Part shown: positions 53,090 through 61,867 of the stretch, in pieces
How the letters are laid out: the number at the start of each line of letters is the position of its first letter
How positions within the stretch are numbered: position 1 is the stretch's first letter
Assembly (NCBI RefSeq): GCF_015594725.1
Contig: NZ_JADNRC010000004.1
Location: 1 to 64,000 of the forward strand
Reading direction: 5' to 3'
DNA: 64,000 nucleotides
Origin: Flavobacterium sp. ALJ2
GTDB taxonomy: Bacteria; Bacteroidota; Bacteroidia; Flavobacteriales; Flavobacteriaceae
Notes under the pieces: model-generated
Databases searched by the model: none
What the model saw: the letters and a program-made list of their open reading frames with translations, nothing else
What the model was told of the DNA's origin: nothing
Translations under genes and position numbers: made by a program

Positions 53090-54733
53090 TTACTTATTTT
53101 TTAAGAAATGATTTAGTAGGAAAGAAGTAGAGCTATCGTGATTCTTTACTGTTTTTGTATTGATCTCTTCAAGTATTGAATTAGCTAACTGCTTTCCTAA
53201 TTCAACTCCCCATTGGTCAAAACTGAATATATTCCATATAATTCCTTGAACAAATATTTTGTGTTCATATAAGGCAATTAATGATCCTAAAGATTTTGGA
53301 GTTAATTTCTGTATCAAGATTGTATTTGTAGGTTTGTTGCCAGTAAATACTTTAAAAGGCAATAAAAGCGCTACTTTGTCTGCAGAAAGACCTTGTTTGT
53401 CAAATTCGGTTTGAACTTGCGATGCTGTTTTTCCGTGCATTAAAGCTTCCGTTTGAGCAAAGAAGTTTGACATCAATTTATTATGATGGTCTTCATTACT
53501 ATATAATGGCTTCATATATCCAATAAAATCTGTTGGAATTAATTTTGTTCCTTGGTGTATTAATTGAAAAAAAGCGTGTTGAGAGTTTGTTCCAGGCTCT
53601 CCCCAAATGATAGTTCCAGTTTGGTAGTTCACAGGTTTTCCGTCACGGCCAACACTTTTTCCGTTACTTTCCATAGTTGCTTGTTGCAAGTATGGAGCCA
53701 GTTTTTGCAAATATTGGGTGTAAGGAATTAAAGCTTCACTTTCGGCTCCGAAAAAATTATTATACCAAACACTCAATAAAGCTAGTACAACTGGAATGTT
53801 TTGGTCAAATTCGGCTGATTTGAAATGTTCGTCCATTTCATAAGCACCATCCAATAATTCATTGTAATTATCAAAGCCTACTGCTAAGCTGATACTTAAA
53901 CCAACTGCACTCCATAATGAAAAACGTCCACCAACCCAATCCCACATTGGGAAAATATTATCCGGGTTAATCCCAAATTCGGTAACTTTTTCAATATTGG
54001 TTGATACAGCAACAAAATGTTTAGCGATATCTTCTTGGCTAGCCGATTTTAAAAACCATTCTTTTATGGTTTCAGAATTTGTTAGTGTTTCTTGTGTTGT
54101 AAAAGTTTTTGAAACAATTACAAATAATGTTGTCTCAGGATTTAGTTTCTTGATAATTTCATTTACGTGATCACCATCTACGTTTGAAACAAAATGTGTT
54201 GTTAAGTGGTTTTTGTAAAACTGTAAAGCTTCAACAGCCATTACAGGGCCTAAATCAGATCCGCCGATGCCAATGTTTACAATGTCAGTAAATTCTTTTC
54301 CTGTAAACCCTTTTCTTGTGCCAGAAGTTACTTCTTGAGTAAATGCTTTTATTTTGCTTTTTACGCTGTACACTTCAGGAATTACGTTCTGTCCATCTAC
54401 TTTTATTACTGCCGATTCTTTGGCGCGTAAAGCAGTATGTAAAACAGCTCTATTTTCAGTTTGATTAATGATTTCTCCACTGAAATATTGTGATATAGCA
54501 TCTTTTAATCCAATTGAATTGGCTAGCTCTAATAAAAGAGAGATTGTTTCTTGACTGATGTTGTTTTTAGAATAATCTAGTAAAAAGTCATTCCATAATA
54601 AGTTGAATTTTTCAACACGAGTATCATCTTGTTGAAATAATTCTTGTATCGTAGTTTTGTGAGTTGCGTTATAGTGGTTTTGTAGATTTTTCCACGCTTC
54701 AGTCCCAGTTGGGTTTGTTGTGTTTAAAGCCAT
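53090..54733 (-). CDS. pgi: Glucose-6-phosphate isomerase
   Basis: This 547-residue glycolytic enzyme interconverts glucose-6-phosphate and fructose-6-phosphate. Signatures are [14 protein letters not shown], the SKTFTTQET phosphate-binding loop, [15 protein letters not shown], the catalytic Glu region [10 protein letters not shown] and the C-terminal signature [14 protein letters not shown]. The length is that of the long Pgi form. Confidence 0.98.
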   Translation of the reverse strand: MALNTTNPTGTEAWKNLQNHYNATHKTTIQELFQQDDTRVEKFNLLWNDFLLDYSKNNISQETISLLLELANSIGLKDAISQYFSGEIINQTENRAVLHTALRAKESAVIKVDGQNVIPEVYSVKSKIKAFTQEVTSGTRKGFTGKEFTDIVNIGIGGSDLGPVMAVEALQFYKNHLTTHFVSNVDGDHVNEIIKKLNPETTLFVIVSKTFTTQETLTNSETIKEWFLKSASQEDIAKHFVAVSTNIEKVTEFGINPDNIFPMWDWVGGRFSLWSAVGLSISLAVGFDNYNELLDGAYEMDEHFKSAEFDQNIPVVLALLSVWYNNFFGAESEALIPYTQYLQKLAPYLQQATMESNGKSVGRDGKPVNYQTGTIIWGEPGTNSQHAFFQLIHQGTKLIPTDFIGYMKPLYSNEDHHNKLMSNFFAQTEALMHGKTASQVQTEFDKQGLSADKVALLLPFKVFTGNKPTNTILIQKLTPKSLGSLIALYEHKIFVQGIIWNIFSFDQWGVELGKQLANSILEEINTKTVKNHDSSTSFLLNHFLKNK

Positions 54734-54768
54734 TTTTTGTTTTAATTGAAAATTTGGTTATTAATACA

Positions 54769-54776
54769 CAAAAATA
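54769..54776 (-). promoter_or_regulatory. -7 element of pgi
   Basis: The minus strand reads TATTTTTG, 36 bases before the pgi ATG. Confidence 0.4.
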
Positions 54777-54847
54777 CTGAAATTAGTTTTTAATAGCGTA
54801 GCGCTTCACAATTATATGACAATTAGTTACGAAAACGTTTTATGGAG

Positions 54848-55183
54848 TTATTCGTTTTTAATTTTTGTCGTTATTATAACCGCACCATCATTTTCTTTTT
54901 CATTATAAATGATGCGACTACTATTTTTGTTTAAAAAGTCTAAACTTATGATATCAGATTTTTTAAGAGGCAATAATATGGTATCTTGTGTCTTGTTGTA
55001 TTCGAAAAGCACTCCATTTATTACAATTAAAGGAGATTTATCAATTTGATCTTTTTTAAAGGCTTGGTTAATGGTTTCTGTGATAAAATATTTATTTGCC
55101 TCCATATCATTTAAAATAAAAGTATGAGGATTAGTACATCCTAATGCTATTATAGACAAAACTATTAATAAAATTTGTTTCAT
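54848..55183 (-). CDS. Small lipoprotein resembling an isolated TonB-plug fragment
   Basis: This 111-residue protein has a lipobox signal (LIVLSIIALGC, Cys 16). The mature domain contains PLIVINGVLFEYNKTQ, then LKKSDIISLDFLNKNSSRII, then GAVIITTK. Together these follow the order of the plug-domain signature of SusC-type receptors (VIDGVP, DIxSIxVLKD, IYGxxGxxGVIxITTK), but no barrel is attached. It may bind within a TonB/ExbD-like complex or be a receptor remnant now kept as a lipoprotein. Function unknown. Confidence 0.65.
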   Translation of the reverse strand: MKQILLIVLSIIALGCTNPHTFILNDMEANKYFITETINQAFKKDQIDKSPLIVINGVLFEYNKTQDTILLPLKKSDIISLDFLNKNSSRIIYNEKENDGAVIITTKIKNE

Positions 55184-55221
55184 TAATTGCTATGATTAAA
55201 ATGTTATTTTTAAGTAGAATT

Positions 55222-55842
55222 TTACCAAATTTTCCACCAAGGCTTCTTGTTAACTTCAATTGTTTTTTTGTCCATATTGATTTCTATTCTTTTCGGTGAT
55301 TCCATTTTAATTTTAGAATCATCAAAAAACATTACGCCATTATCATTTATTCCAATTGGAGATTTTGTTCTTTCTTTCCAGTCTTTAGTTTGTAGTTCTG
55401 GAATTAGCAGGCTGTTTTTTTTGTTAATGAAATTATCTCGTGCTTTTTCTGTGATTTCTTCTTCCAAATTTGAAGATGAATTTTTAAAGAGTGTTAGTGA
55501 ATTGTCAGGAATATTTAAAAGCAAAATTTGAGTTTTGTCTTCGATTGTCAGAATGTCCAATACTTTAAAATAAGCAAGGGTATCTATGAGAAAGTGCCCG
55601 ATTTTTGCTGAATTGGGATTGAATATTGATAAGTCTTTTGCATGAGCGCTGGCTATTAAATATCTGAAATTTTCTGAAAGGCCTTCGCCAAAAGAACTCA
55701 TATCAGTAAAGTCTTTTTCTTGAATTATTTGACCAACTCTATAATTTAAAATTAAGTTATCGGGTAAATGGGTATCTCTGTAAAATAGTTTTAAACCTGA
55801 AAAAGTTTCATTATAAATAGATTTAAGACGATAGTTTTTCAT
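55222..55842 (-). CDS. Conserved hypothetical protein
   Basis: This 206-residue protein lacks a signal peptide or membrane helix. The C-terminus is Trp-rich (KKPWWKIW). The middle part has a hydrophobic LTIEDKTQILLLNIPDNSLTL stretch. No family is recognised. It is on the same strand as its neighbours, 36 bases after the M23 peptidase gene, so possibly co-transcribed with it. Confidence 0.65.
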   Translation of the reverse strand: MKNYRLKSIYNETFSGLKLFYRDTHLPDNLILNYRVGQIIQEKDFTDMSSFGEGLSENFRYLIASAHAKDLSIFNPNSAKIGHFLIDTLAYFKVLDILTIEDKTQILLLNIPDNSLTLFKNSSSNLEEEITEKARDNFINKKNSLLIPELQTKDWKERTKSPIGINDNGVMFFDDSKIKMESPKRIEINMDKKTIEVNKKPWWKIW

Positions 55843-55878
55843 TGTTTCCTTTTTTAAAAGATGAGATTTTAATAAAAA

Positions 55879-57099
55879 CTACAAATTTCCAATGCTGTCC
55901 AGTTCTCTTTTTAGAGGTTCTATTTGCTTTAAGAAGCGTTCTCTATTTCTACCAGTCAACGATTCTCCTGTTGGTAGATTTAATTTTAAAGCATCAACCT
56001 GAACTCCATTTTTCCAGAAACGATAACAAACATGAGGTCCGGTTGCCAATCCTGTGCTTCCTACTAATCCTATTGTTTGTCCTTGTGTAACTCTTTGTCC
56101 TCGTTTTACTAATATTCGGGACATATGTAAATATTGGGTAGAGTAAGTACCGTTGTGTTTTACTTTAACAAAATTTCCGTTTCCAGCAGTGTATCCTGTA
56201 GTTTCTACAATTCCGGCCGCCGTTGTAGATATTGGGGTTCCTGTAGGAGCTGCATAATCGGTTCCTTTATGTGCTTTCCAAGTATGTTGTACAGGGTGAA
56301 ATCTATTGCTAGTAAATCTAGATGTGATTCGGCTAAATTTTATTGGTGTTTTCAGGAAGAGGTTTTTAAGTGTTTTTCCCTCATCATCATAATATTCTAT
56401 TTTTCCAGATGTTGTATCTTGTTCGAAAGGGAAGGCGTAAACGATTTTGCCTTTATATTCAAAGAAAGCAGCTTCTAGTTCTTCTACACCATTATAAATA
56501 GAGTCATTTATGAAGCGTTCTTTAAAAATTAAGCCATAGCGATCTCCTTTTTTTAATTTAAAGAAGTCGATAGACCAGGCGAATATTTTAGTAATTCGGC
56601 TAGCAAGTGCAGTTTCGACGCTTTCATTTCCTAAAGTCCCCGATAGAGAGTTTTTTAAAATGCCACCTATTATTTTTCGTTTAAGAGTAACGGGTTTTAC
56701 TTTTTTGTATGCCTTTGCAACGCTATCTCGTAAATCAATTACATAATAGCTTAATGCATCGGGTTGGTATATGAAAACTTGTAGATCGTTTGTTTTATTT
56801 TTTGATCTAAGAAGCGTGTATGGTTTGTGATATCGGATGTTTCTAACATTAAATGAATCTTTGATTTGTTCTACAATACTATAGACTTGTTTGTTACCAA
56901 TGTTTTGTCCTTGTATTATAGATCCAAAAGTTTGTCCTTTTTCTATAGTGTCATTAATTACATTGTAGTCAGCATAATTAAATCCAAATTCAATTTTTAC
57001 TGGTTTTGGTTTGGTAATTTTTGGTTCAATTTTATCCGTTGTTTTATTACATGATATTATTAAAAATAATAGTGTTATAATTGCTAATACTTGTTTCAA
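55879..57099 (-). CDS. M23-family peptidoglycan DD-metallopeptidase lipoprotein
   Basis: This 406-residue protein has a lipobox signal (LLFLIISC, Cys 17), an N-terminal Csd3-like region and a C-terminal M23 domain. Zinc ligands H277 and D281 are in AHKGTDYAAPTGTP, followed by YLHMS. The family's GPHLHFE motif reads GPHVCYRF, so the third zinc ligand is C358 rather than His while H356 is kept. M23 enzymes cut cross-link peptides in peptidoglycan. It lies 20 bases after the tryptophan dioxygenase gene, last of a DUF3108-TDO-M23 run. Confidence 0.9.
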   Translation of the reverse strand: MKQVLAIITLLFLIISCNKTTDKIEPKITKPKPVKIEFGFNYADYNVINDTIEKGQTFGSIIQGQNIGNKQVYSIVEQIKDSFNVRNIRYHKPYTLLRSKNKTNDLQVFIYQPDALSYYVIDLRDSVAKAYKKVKPVTLKRKIIGGILKNSLSGTLGNESVETALASRITKIFAWSIDFFKLKKGDRYGLIFKERFINDSIYNGVEELEAAFFEYKGKIVYAFPFEQDTTSGKIEYYDDEGKTLKNLFLKTPIKFSRITSRFTSNRFHPVQHTWKAHKGTDYAAPTGTPISTTAAGIVETTGYTAGNGNFVKVKHNGTYSTQYLHMSRILVKRGQRVTQGQTIGLVGSTGLATGPHVCYRFWKNGVQVDALKLNLPTGESLTGRNRERFLKQIEPLKRELDSIGNL

Positions 57100-57119
57100 A
57101 CTCTTCCTTATTTTATTAA

Positions 57120-58061
57120 TTAAACTTCTTTTTCATTTCCCCAATTGGCTAATTCTTCGGGGCTCCATAATTCTGGAAAAAATATTCTACGTTGGTATTT
57201 TGGATGCATATATTTTTGCCAATCGCTTCCGCCAGTTGCTTCTCCATTTCCTTTTCCGCTTTCAAGAATGTATTTTTTAGCTGTGTTTAAATGTTGCATT
57301 ACCCAAGTAATATTTACAGTATGGTCGTAATGGCGCATTGCTTCAATTAATACTGGGTTTTTTTGGTCTTTTTCTGGAAGTTGCTTGAATTTTTGCCAAA
57401 TATTTTTAGTTTGGTATTCTTTCATTTGAGTTAGAAACTGAGATTTGTATTTTTTCTCAAATTCCTGAAGTAAATATGATTTCTTTCCTGTTTGATAATC
57501 TTTTCCAGCTGCTTGCCAATATAAGTGCTCAAAGCTAGTCTCTAGATTTGTGCTTGCATCAAATGTATTTTTGTATCTGCGATCTGTTAAATTTATAACA
57601 TCGGTTGAGGAAAATTCGATTAGTCGATATTGTGCGCTCTGAAAACCACTTGCTGGTGTTAATGTGTTTCGGAATTTCATATACTGCTCTACTTCCATTC
57701 CATTTTCCATAATACTAAATGAGTTGGTAAGCATGTCAAAATATCGTGTAATTCTAGAAAGGCGTTCGCTAAAAAAATCGGTTTGAATGTTTTCTGCTTC
57801 CGAAATTTGTTCAATCTCCCATAGAATCATTTTAAAAATTAATTCATTTACCTGATGATACATTATAAATACCATTTCATCAGGCAGGGTTGTTCTTTGT
57901 ATTTGTAGGTTTAAAAGTGCATCAGTTTGAATGTAATCCCAATAGGTAATAGGTTTAGACCAAAGCAGACCTTCTAATTGTACATCTGTTTTTTGGTTAA
58001 TAGCATGGTATTTTTTGCCAATTTCTTTTAAAATTGATTCTGAATTATCAGTGATATTCAT
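57120..58061 (-). CDS. Tryptophan 2,3-dioxygenase family protein
   Basis: This 313-residue heme dioxygenase-fold protein has the N-terminal YHQVNELIFKMILWEIE motif and RHYDHTVNITWVMQHLNTAK (proximal His region). A substrate-loop-like GGSDWQKYM sits near the C-terminus. TDO opens the indole ring of tryptophan at the head of the kynurenine pathway. No other kynurenine gene is adjacent. It is longer than the bacterial ~280-residue form. It overlaps the DUF3108 gene by one base. Confidence 0.9.
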   Translation of the reverse strand: MNITDNSESILKEIGKKYHAINQKTDVQLEGLLWSKPITYWDYIQTDALLNLQIQRTTLPDEMVFIMYHQVNELIFKMILWEIEQISEAENIQTDFFSERLSRITRYFDMLTNSFSIMENGMEVEQYMKFRNTLTPASGFQSAQYRLIEFSSTDVINLTDRRYKNTFDASTNLETSFEHLYWQAAGKDYQTGKKSYLLQEFEKKYKSQFLTQMKEYQTKNIWQKFKQLPEKDQKNPVLIEAMRHYDHTVNITWVMQHLNTAKKYILESGKGNGEATGGSDWQKYMHPKYQRRIFFPELWSPEELANWGNEKEV

Positions 58062-58828
58062 TATTTTTTTACTTTAAGTGGATTCTTTAATCCTTTGTAT
58101 GCATCCAAATCGGCTTTTAATGAGCCAACGGCAAGTTCTGCTTTTATTCGGACAGGCAACTTATTGTCGTCATCTGTTATCCATAGAGTTACGCTTTCCT
58201 TTTCTTTAAAAACTCGCCCCGATTGTACCAATGGTTTAAAAATCATTGTTGGAACGGTTCCAAATTTAGTTGTAATATCCTCACGACCTACGAATTTTAA
58301 CTTAAATTTTGTTGTTTCGTTGTCAAAAAACATGTCGATTGTTATTGAGTCTCCTGATTTCAGTTTATCTATATTAGGATGATTTCTCAAATAATAAAAA
58401 GAAGATATAATATCTTGCACGTTTTTACCAACAGCTACTGTTTTTTCTGTTTTGTGTTTGTAGTCTTTTACCAAAACTCGGCCATCTTGATTAAAAAAGC
58501 CTTCTTGATTTTTGGTATAACCACCTTCGTCTATTTTTCGTACAAATTGATATGGGTTGCCTGTTTCTTTGTCAAAGTAACTTTCGTATAAGTCATCTAC
58601 TTTGAAGAAAAAGCGAGACATACCAGTTGTATATCCTTTGCCCACTGCGTGGAATACTTTTTTGTTGTTTACTGTCGCTTCTTTCATTTCTAGAGTTGCA
58701 TATCCAGCATTTATAATGCCATAATGTATTCTAAATTTGAACCATTCACCCACATCAAAGGCATCTTCTTTTTTGGTGTCGAAGCTAAGTGTAAGCATTA
58801 CGAATATGCAGAGGATTAGTTTTTTCAT
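58061..58828 (-). CDS. DUF3108-domain exported protein
   Basis: This 255-residue protein is read from the ATG at 58828 (a TTG at 58843 is the alternative). The signal peptide is KKLILCIFVMLTLSF. DUF3108 features are GEWFKFRIHYGIINAGYATL, KVDDLYESYFDKETGNPYQF and the C-terminal LWITDDDNKLPVRIKAEL. Periplasmic or lipid-facing beta protein of unknown role. It is the first gene of a minus-strand run with TDO and the M23 peptidase, with a full promoter upstream. Confidence 0.88.
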   Translation of the reverse strand: MKKLILCIFVMLTLSFDTKKEDAFDVGEWFKFRIHYGIINAGYATLEMKEATVNNKKVFHAVGKGYTTGMSRFFFKVDDLYESYFDKETGNPYQFVRKIDEGGYTKNQEGFFNQDGRVLVKDYKHKTEKTVAVGKNVQDIISSFYYLRNHPNIDKLKSGDSITIDMFFDNETTKFKLKFVGREDITTKFGTVPTMIFKPLVQSGRVFKEKESVTLWITDDDNKLPVRIKAELAVGSLKADLDAYKGLKNPLKVKK

Positions 58829-58871
58829 AAGTTTCTTTGACAATTTATAAAAATAAAAGCAAATTCTATTC

Positions 58872-58902
58872 CAAATTTATTAAAACAAAAAAACTCAGTC
58901 AA
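58872..58902 (-). promoter_or_regulatory. Promoter of the DUF3108-TDO-M23 operon
   Basis: On the minus strand TTG (58900-58902), 20 bases, TAAATTTG (58872-58879). The -33 element falls inside the terminator hairpin at 58889-58919. Confidence 0.6.
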
Positions 58903-59000
58903 GAAATGACTGAGTTTTTATGCTATTAACTAACCAAAAAACTATAAATTATGAAATTTATATCAATTTAGGAAGGAAACCACCCCCTCCTGTTTTGCGA
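58885..59000 (-). ncRNA. Candidate small RNA between hpd and the DUF3108 gene
   Basis: On the minus strand a TATCTTTG element (59004-59011) is followed by a G/C-rich block (GGAGGGGGTGGTTTCCTTCC) unlike the AT-rich surroundings, an AU-rich stretch, then a strong terminator (58889-58919). A transcript of about 110 bases with no long open frame would result. It may belong to a known Flavobacteria RNA family or be a conserved leader; this cannot be settled by reading. A plus-strand reading is less favoured because no promoter is seen on that side. Confidence 0.4.
58887..58919. terminator. Terminator hairpin of the candidate small RNA / hpd
   Basis: AAAAACTCAGTCA (58889-58901) pairs with TGACTGAGTTTTT (58907-58919) with a 5-base loop. 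Runs of T occur on both strands, seven on the minus strand. Confidence 0.75.
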
Positions 59001-59003
59001 GTG

Positions 59004-59011
59004 CAAAGATA
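59004..59011 (-). promoter_or_regulatory. -7 element of the candidate small RNA
   Basis: The minus strand reads TATCTTTG. The nearest TTG upstream is 25 bases away, longer than usual, so only the -7 part is convincing. Confidence 0.4.
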
Positions 59012-59121
59012 GATATAAACTCCTTAAAAATAATAGCAAAAAAGTTAGTTTAACATAACATTTGTAAAAAAAGCATCAGTTTAAAGAGAATTTTTTCGCA
59101 TAATGCATAAAAAAAGACTTT

Positions 59122-60282
59122 TTACAGCGTTCCTCGCAATTCTTGCTCTCTTTCAATTGACTCAAAAAGGGCTTTGAAGTTGCCAGCGCCGAATCCTTTA
59201 GCTCCCATTCTCTGAATTATTTCAAAAAATAGGGTAGGGCGGTCTTGAACTGGCTTTGTAAATATTTGTAATAAGTACCCATCTTCGTCTGCATCGACCA
59301 TAATGGCTAGTTTCTCTATTTCATTCAAATCTTCTTTCATCATATCCATATGAACCCCTAGACGCTCAGGAATTGCTTGGTAGTATGTGTGTGGAGGTGG
59401 AGATAAAAATTCTACACCTCTGGCTTTTAATTCAGATACTGTTTTTATGATGTCATCTGTAGCGATAGCTATATGCTGTATTCCTGGGCCGCCATAAAAA
59501 TCTAAGTATTCCTCAATTTGTGATTTTTTCTTTCCTTCGGCTGGTTCATTGATTGGGAATTTTATTCTTCCGTTTCCGTTACTCATTACTTTGCTCATCA
59601 ACGCAGAGTATTCTGTATTGATTTGTTTGTCGTCAAAGGATAAAAAATTTACAAATCCCATAACATCTTCATAGAATTTTACCCAAGTATTCATTTCGTT
59701 CCAGCCTACATTTCCTACCATATGGTCGATGTATTTTAATCCTGTTGGTTCTGGATTATAGTCAGATTTCCATTCTTTGTAACCTGGTAAGAATATACCA
59801 TTGTAGTTTTTTCTTTCCACAAAAATATGAACGGTTTCTCCGTAAGTATAAATTCCTGAGCGAACTACTTCTCCAGATTCATCTTTTTCGACAGTTGGTT
59901 CCATAAAAGAGCGAGCACCGCGTTTCATGGTTTCTTCATAAGCGCTTCTGGCATCTTCAACCCAAAGAGCAGCAACTTTTACCCCATCACCATGTTTTTT
60001 AAGATGTTCATGGATCGGAGAGTCTTGTGTTAATGGTGTGGTTAAAACAATTCTGATTTTATCTTGTTTTAATACATAAGATGCTTTGTCTTTTACTCCG
60101 GTTTCTAATCCTGCATAGGCTAATGATTGATAACCAAAAGCTGTTTTGTAATAGTGAGCCGATTGTTTTGCATTCCCTACGTAGAATTCTACATAATCTG
60201 TTCCTAATAATGGAAGGAAGTCTTGTGCTCCTTCAAATATTTTTTCTAAACCGTATTCTACTGATTTTACTTCTTTACTCAT
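59122..60282 (-). CDS. hpd: 4-hydroxyphenylpyruvate dioxygenase
   Basis: This 386-residue two-domain VOC enzyme converts 4-hydroxyphenylpyruvate to homogentisate. Fe ligands are visible: His in YIDHMVGNV, His in PGIQHIAIATDDI and Glu in DGYLLQIFTKP. The C-terminal gate helix (KGFGAGNFKALFESIEREQ) is complete. It lies downstream of hmgA on the same strand, separated by a palindromic element, so together they form the tyrosine/phenylalanine breakdown pair. Confidence 0.97.
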   Translation of the reverse strand: MSKEVKSVEYGLEKIFEGAQDFLPLLGTDYVEFYVGNAKQSAHYYKTAFGYQSLAYAGLETGVKDKASYVLKQDKIRIVLTTPLTQDSPIHEHLKKHGDGVKVAALWVEDARSAYEETMKRGARSFMEPTVEKDESGEVVRSGIYTYGETVHIFVERKNYNGIFLPGYKEWKSDYNPEPTGLKYIDHMVGNVGWNEMNTWVKFYEDVMGFVNFLSFDDKQINTEYSALMSKVMSNGNGRIKFPINEPAEGKKKSQIEEYLDFYGGPGIQHIAIATDDIIKTVSELKARGVEFLSPPPHTYYQAIPERLGVHMDMMKEDLNEIEKLAIMVDADEDGYLLQIFTKPVQDRPTLFFEIIQRMGAKGFGAGNFKALFESIEREQELRGTL

Positions 60283-60353
60283 TGTGTTTATTTGTTTAAG
60301 CGGTTAATCGTTTAATTGAAGAACCGAAATGTTGTTTTTAAGTTTTGGTTTTT

Positions 60354-60443
60354 TAACCGTAAAGGGCGCTAAGTAAAAAACGCAAAGTTCGCAAAGTTTG
60401 TCGTGGCGATGTTTGCGTAAAATTCTTGCGGACTTTGCGGTTA
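60354..60443. repeat. Palindromic element between hmgA and hpd
   Basis: TAACCGTAAAG (60354-60364) pairs with CTTTGCGGTTA (60433-60443), one position off. Inside are several CGCAAAG / CTTTGCG-like units (CGCAAAGTTCGCAAAG, TTTGCGTAAAATTCTTGCGG). It resembles a dispersed Flavobacterium-type repeat. Confidence 0.55.
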
Positions 60444-60457
60444 GATTGAAAGTGAAA

Positions 60458-61615
60458 TTACTCCGTCCAGGATTTGTAATACTGTCCATCATCAAGCCCC
60501 ATTGCTTCTTCTGTAACCATAAGAGGTCTGAAAGTATCAACCATTACGGCTAATTCGTGGGTTTCTTTGTGGCCAATACTGCGTTCCATTGCGCCAGGAG
60601 CAGGGCCATGCGGAATTCCTTTTGGGTGTAAAGTGATGTGGCCTTGTTCAATATTATTACGGCTCATAAAATCGCCATCAACATAGTATAGCACTTCATC
60701 TGAATCGATATTGCTGTGGTTGTAAGGTGCCGGAATTGCTTTCGGGTGATAATCGTAAAGTCTTGGGCAGAATGAACAAACTACAAAAGTTGCCGTTTCA
60801 AAAGTTTGGTGTACTGGTGGTGGTTGATGTACGCGTCCAGTGATAGGTTCGAAGTTGTGAATCGAAAATCCATACGGAAAATTGTAACCGTCCCAACCCA
60901 CAACATCAAAAGGATGTGTAGCATAAAGTACTTCGTGTATAATGCCTTCTTTTTTGATTTTAATTAAAAAATCACCTTTTTCGTCATGTGTTTCTAATTC
61001 ATTCGGCAATATAAAATCACGTTCACAAAATGGGGAATGCTCTAAGTGCTGACCAGATTGGTTTTTGTAACGTTTAGGGGTGTAAAATGGAGAATAAGAT
61101 TCGACATAAAAAAGACGGTTGTCTTCCGTTTCAAATTCTATTTGGTATATGATACCTCTAGGAATAATTAAGTAATCACCATATTCAAAAGGGATATTTC
61201 CTAACATGGTTCTTAGTTTTCCTTTTCCTTTGTGGATGAAAAGCATTTCATCTGCATCTGCATTTTTATAGAAATATTTTGTTAGTGATTCTTTTGGGGC
61301 TGCCAATCCAATAATACAGTCTTTGTTGACTAACATTGCTTTTCGGCTATCTAGAAAGTCATTTTCGGGTTTTAATTCAAAGCCTTTAAAAAGTAATGAT
61401 TTTATATTTTTTCCGATTGCAATTTTCGGTTCAACAGAGTAAGAGTTTAGAATTTCCTTGACTTGTGTTGGTCTGTGAACATGATAGGATAATGATGAGT
61501 GTCCGTGGAAGCCTTCAGTTCCAAATAACTGTTCATAATAAAGTCCGCCGTTTGGTTTTTCGAACTGGGTATGTCTTTTTTGAGGAAAACTTCCTAATTT
61601 ATGATATAATGGCAT
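60458..61615 (-). CDS. hmgA: Homogentisate 1,2-dioxygenase
   Basis: This 385-residue protein opens the homogentisate ring to maleylacetoacetate. The N-terminal GFHGHSSLSYHVHRPT, the central PFDVVGWDGYNFPYGFSIHN and the Fe-binding C-terminal region HPKGIPHGPAPGAMERSIG (with an E/H set following) match the family. Shorter than the ~430-residue proteobacterial form, as in other Bacteroidota. First gene of the hmgA-hpd pair. Confidence 0.93.
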   Translation of the reverse strand: MPLYHKLGSFPQKRHTQFEKPNGGLYYEQLFGTEGFHGHSSLSYHVHRPTQVKEILNSYSVEPKIAIGKNIKSLLFKGFELKPENDFLDSRKAMLVNKDCIIGLAAPKESLTKYFYKNADADEMLFIHKGKGKLRTMLGNIPFEYGDYLIIPRGIIYQIEFETEDNRLFYVESYSPFYTPKRYKNQSGQHLEHSPFCERDFILPNELETHDEKGDFLIKIKKEGIIHEVLYATHPFDVVGWDGYNFPYGFSIHNFEPITGRVHQPPPVHQTFETATFVVCSFCPRLYDYHPKAIPAPYNHSNIDSDEVLYYVDGDFMSRNNIEQGHITLHPKGIPHGPAPGAMERSIGHKETHELAVMVDTFRPLMVTEEAMGLDDGQYYKSWTE

Positions 61616-61623
61616 GGCTTTTC

Positions 61624-61700
61624 AATTAGATAATTTGTAAATTAGATAATTAGAAAATATGAATTGTGTGAACAGATAATTAGTTTATTTTCTAATTGAC
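61624..61700. repeat. AT-rich inverted repeat upstream of hmgA
   Basis: AATTAGAAAATA (61648-61659) pairs exactly with TATTTTCTAATT (61686-61697). Direct repeats of AATTAGATAATT flank it on the left (61624-61650). Confidence 0.5.
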
Positions 61701-61867
61701 CAATTATCCCAAATCGAAACCATTACTCAGGATTTCTCTTAATGAGGAATTGAAGATAATCTAATAAACCTATCCATTTTGTTTTCATTATAACAAATGT
61801 CGTATTTTTTTTAATTAAAATTGCATATTATGTTATTTATAATATAAAAAATCTCCAAAAATTCAAA

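Noticed and set aside
58921..59003. Plus-strand short leader-peptide gene (ATG AAA TTT ATA ... TAG) near 58951
   Set aside because: Only six codons, no plus-strand promoter seen and no downstream plus-strand gene; the minus-strand RNA reading fits the signals better.
60304..60540. 78-codon minus-strand frame between hmgA and hpd
   Set aside because: It overlaps the 3' end of hmgA and translates the palindromic element.
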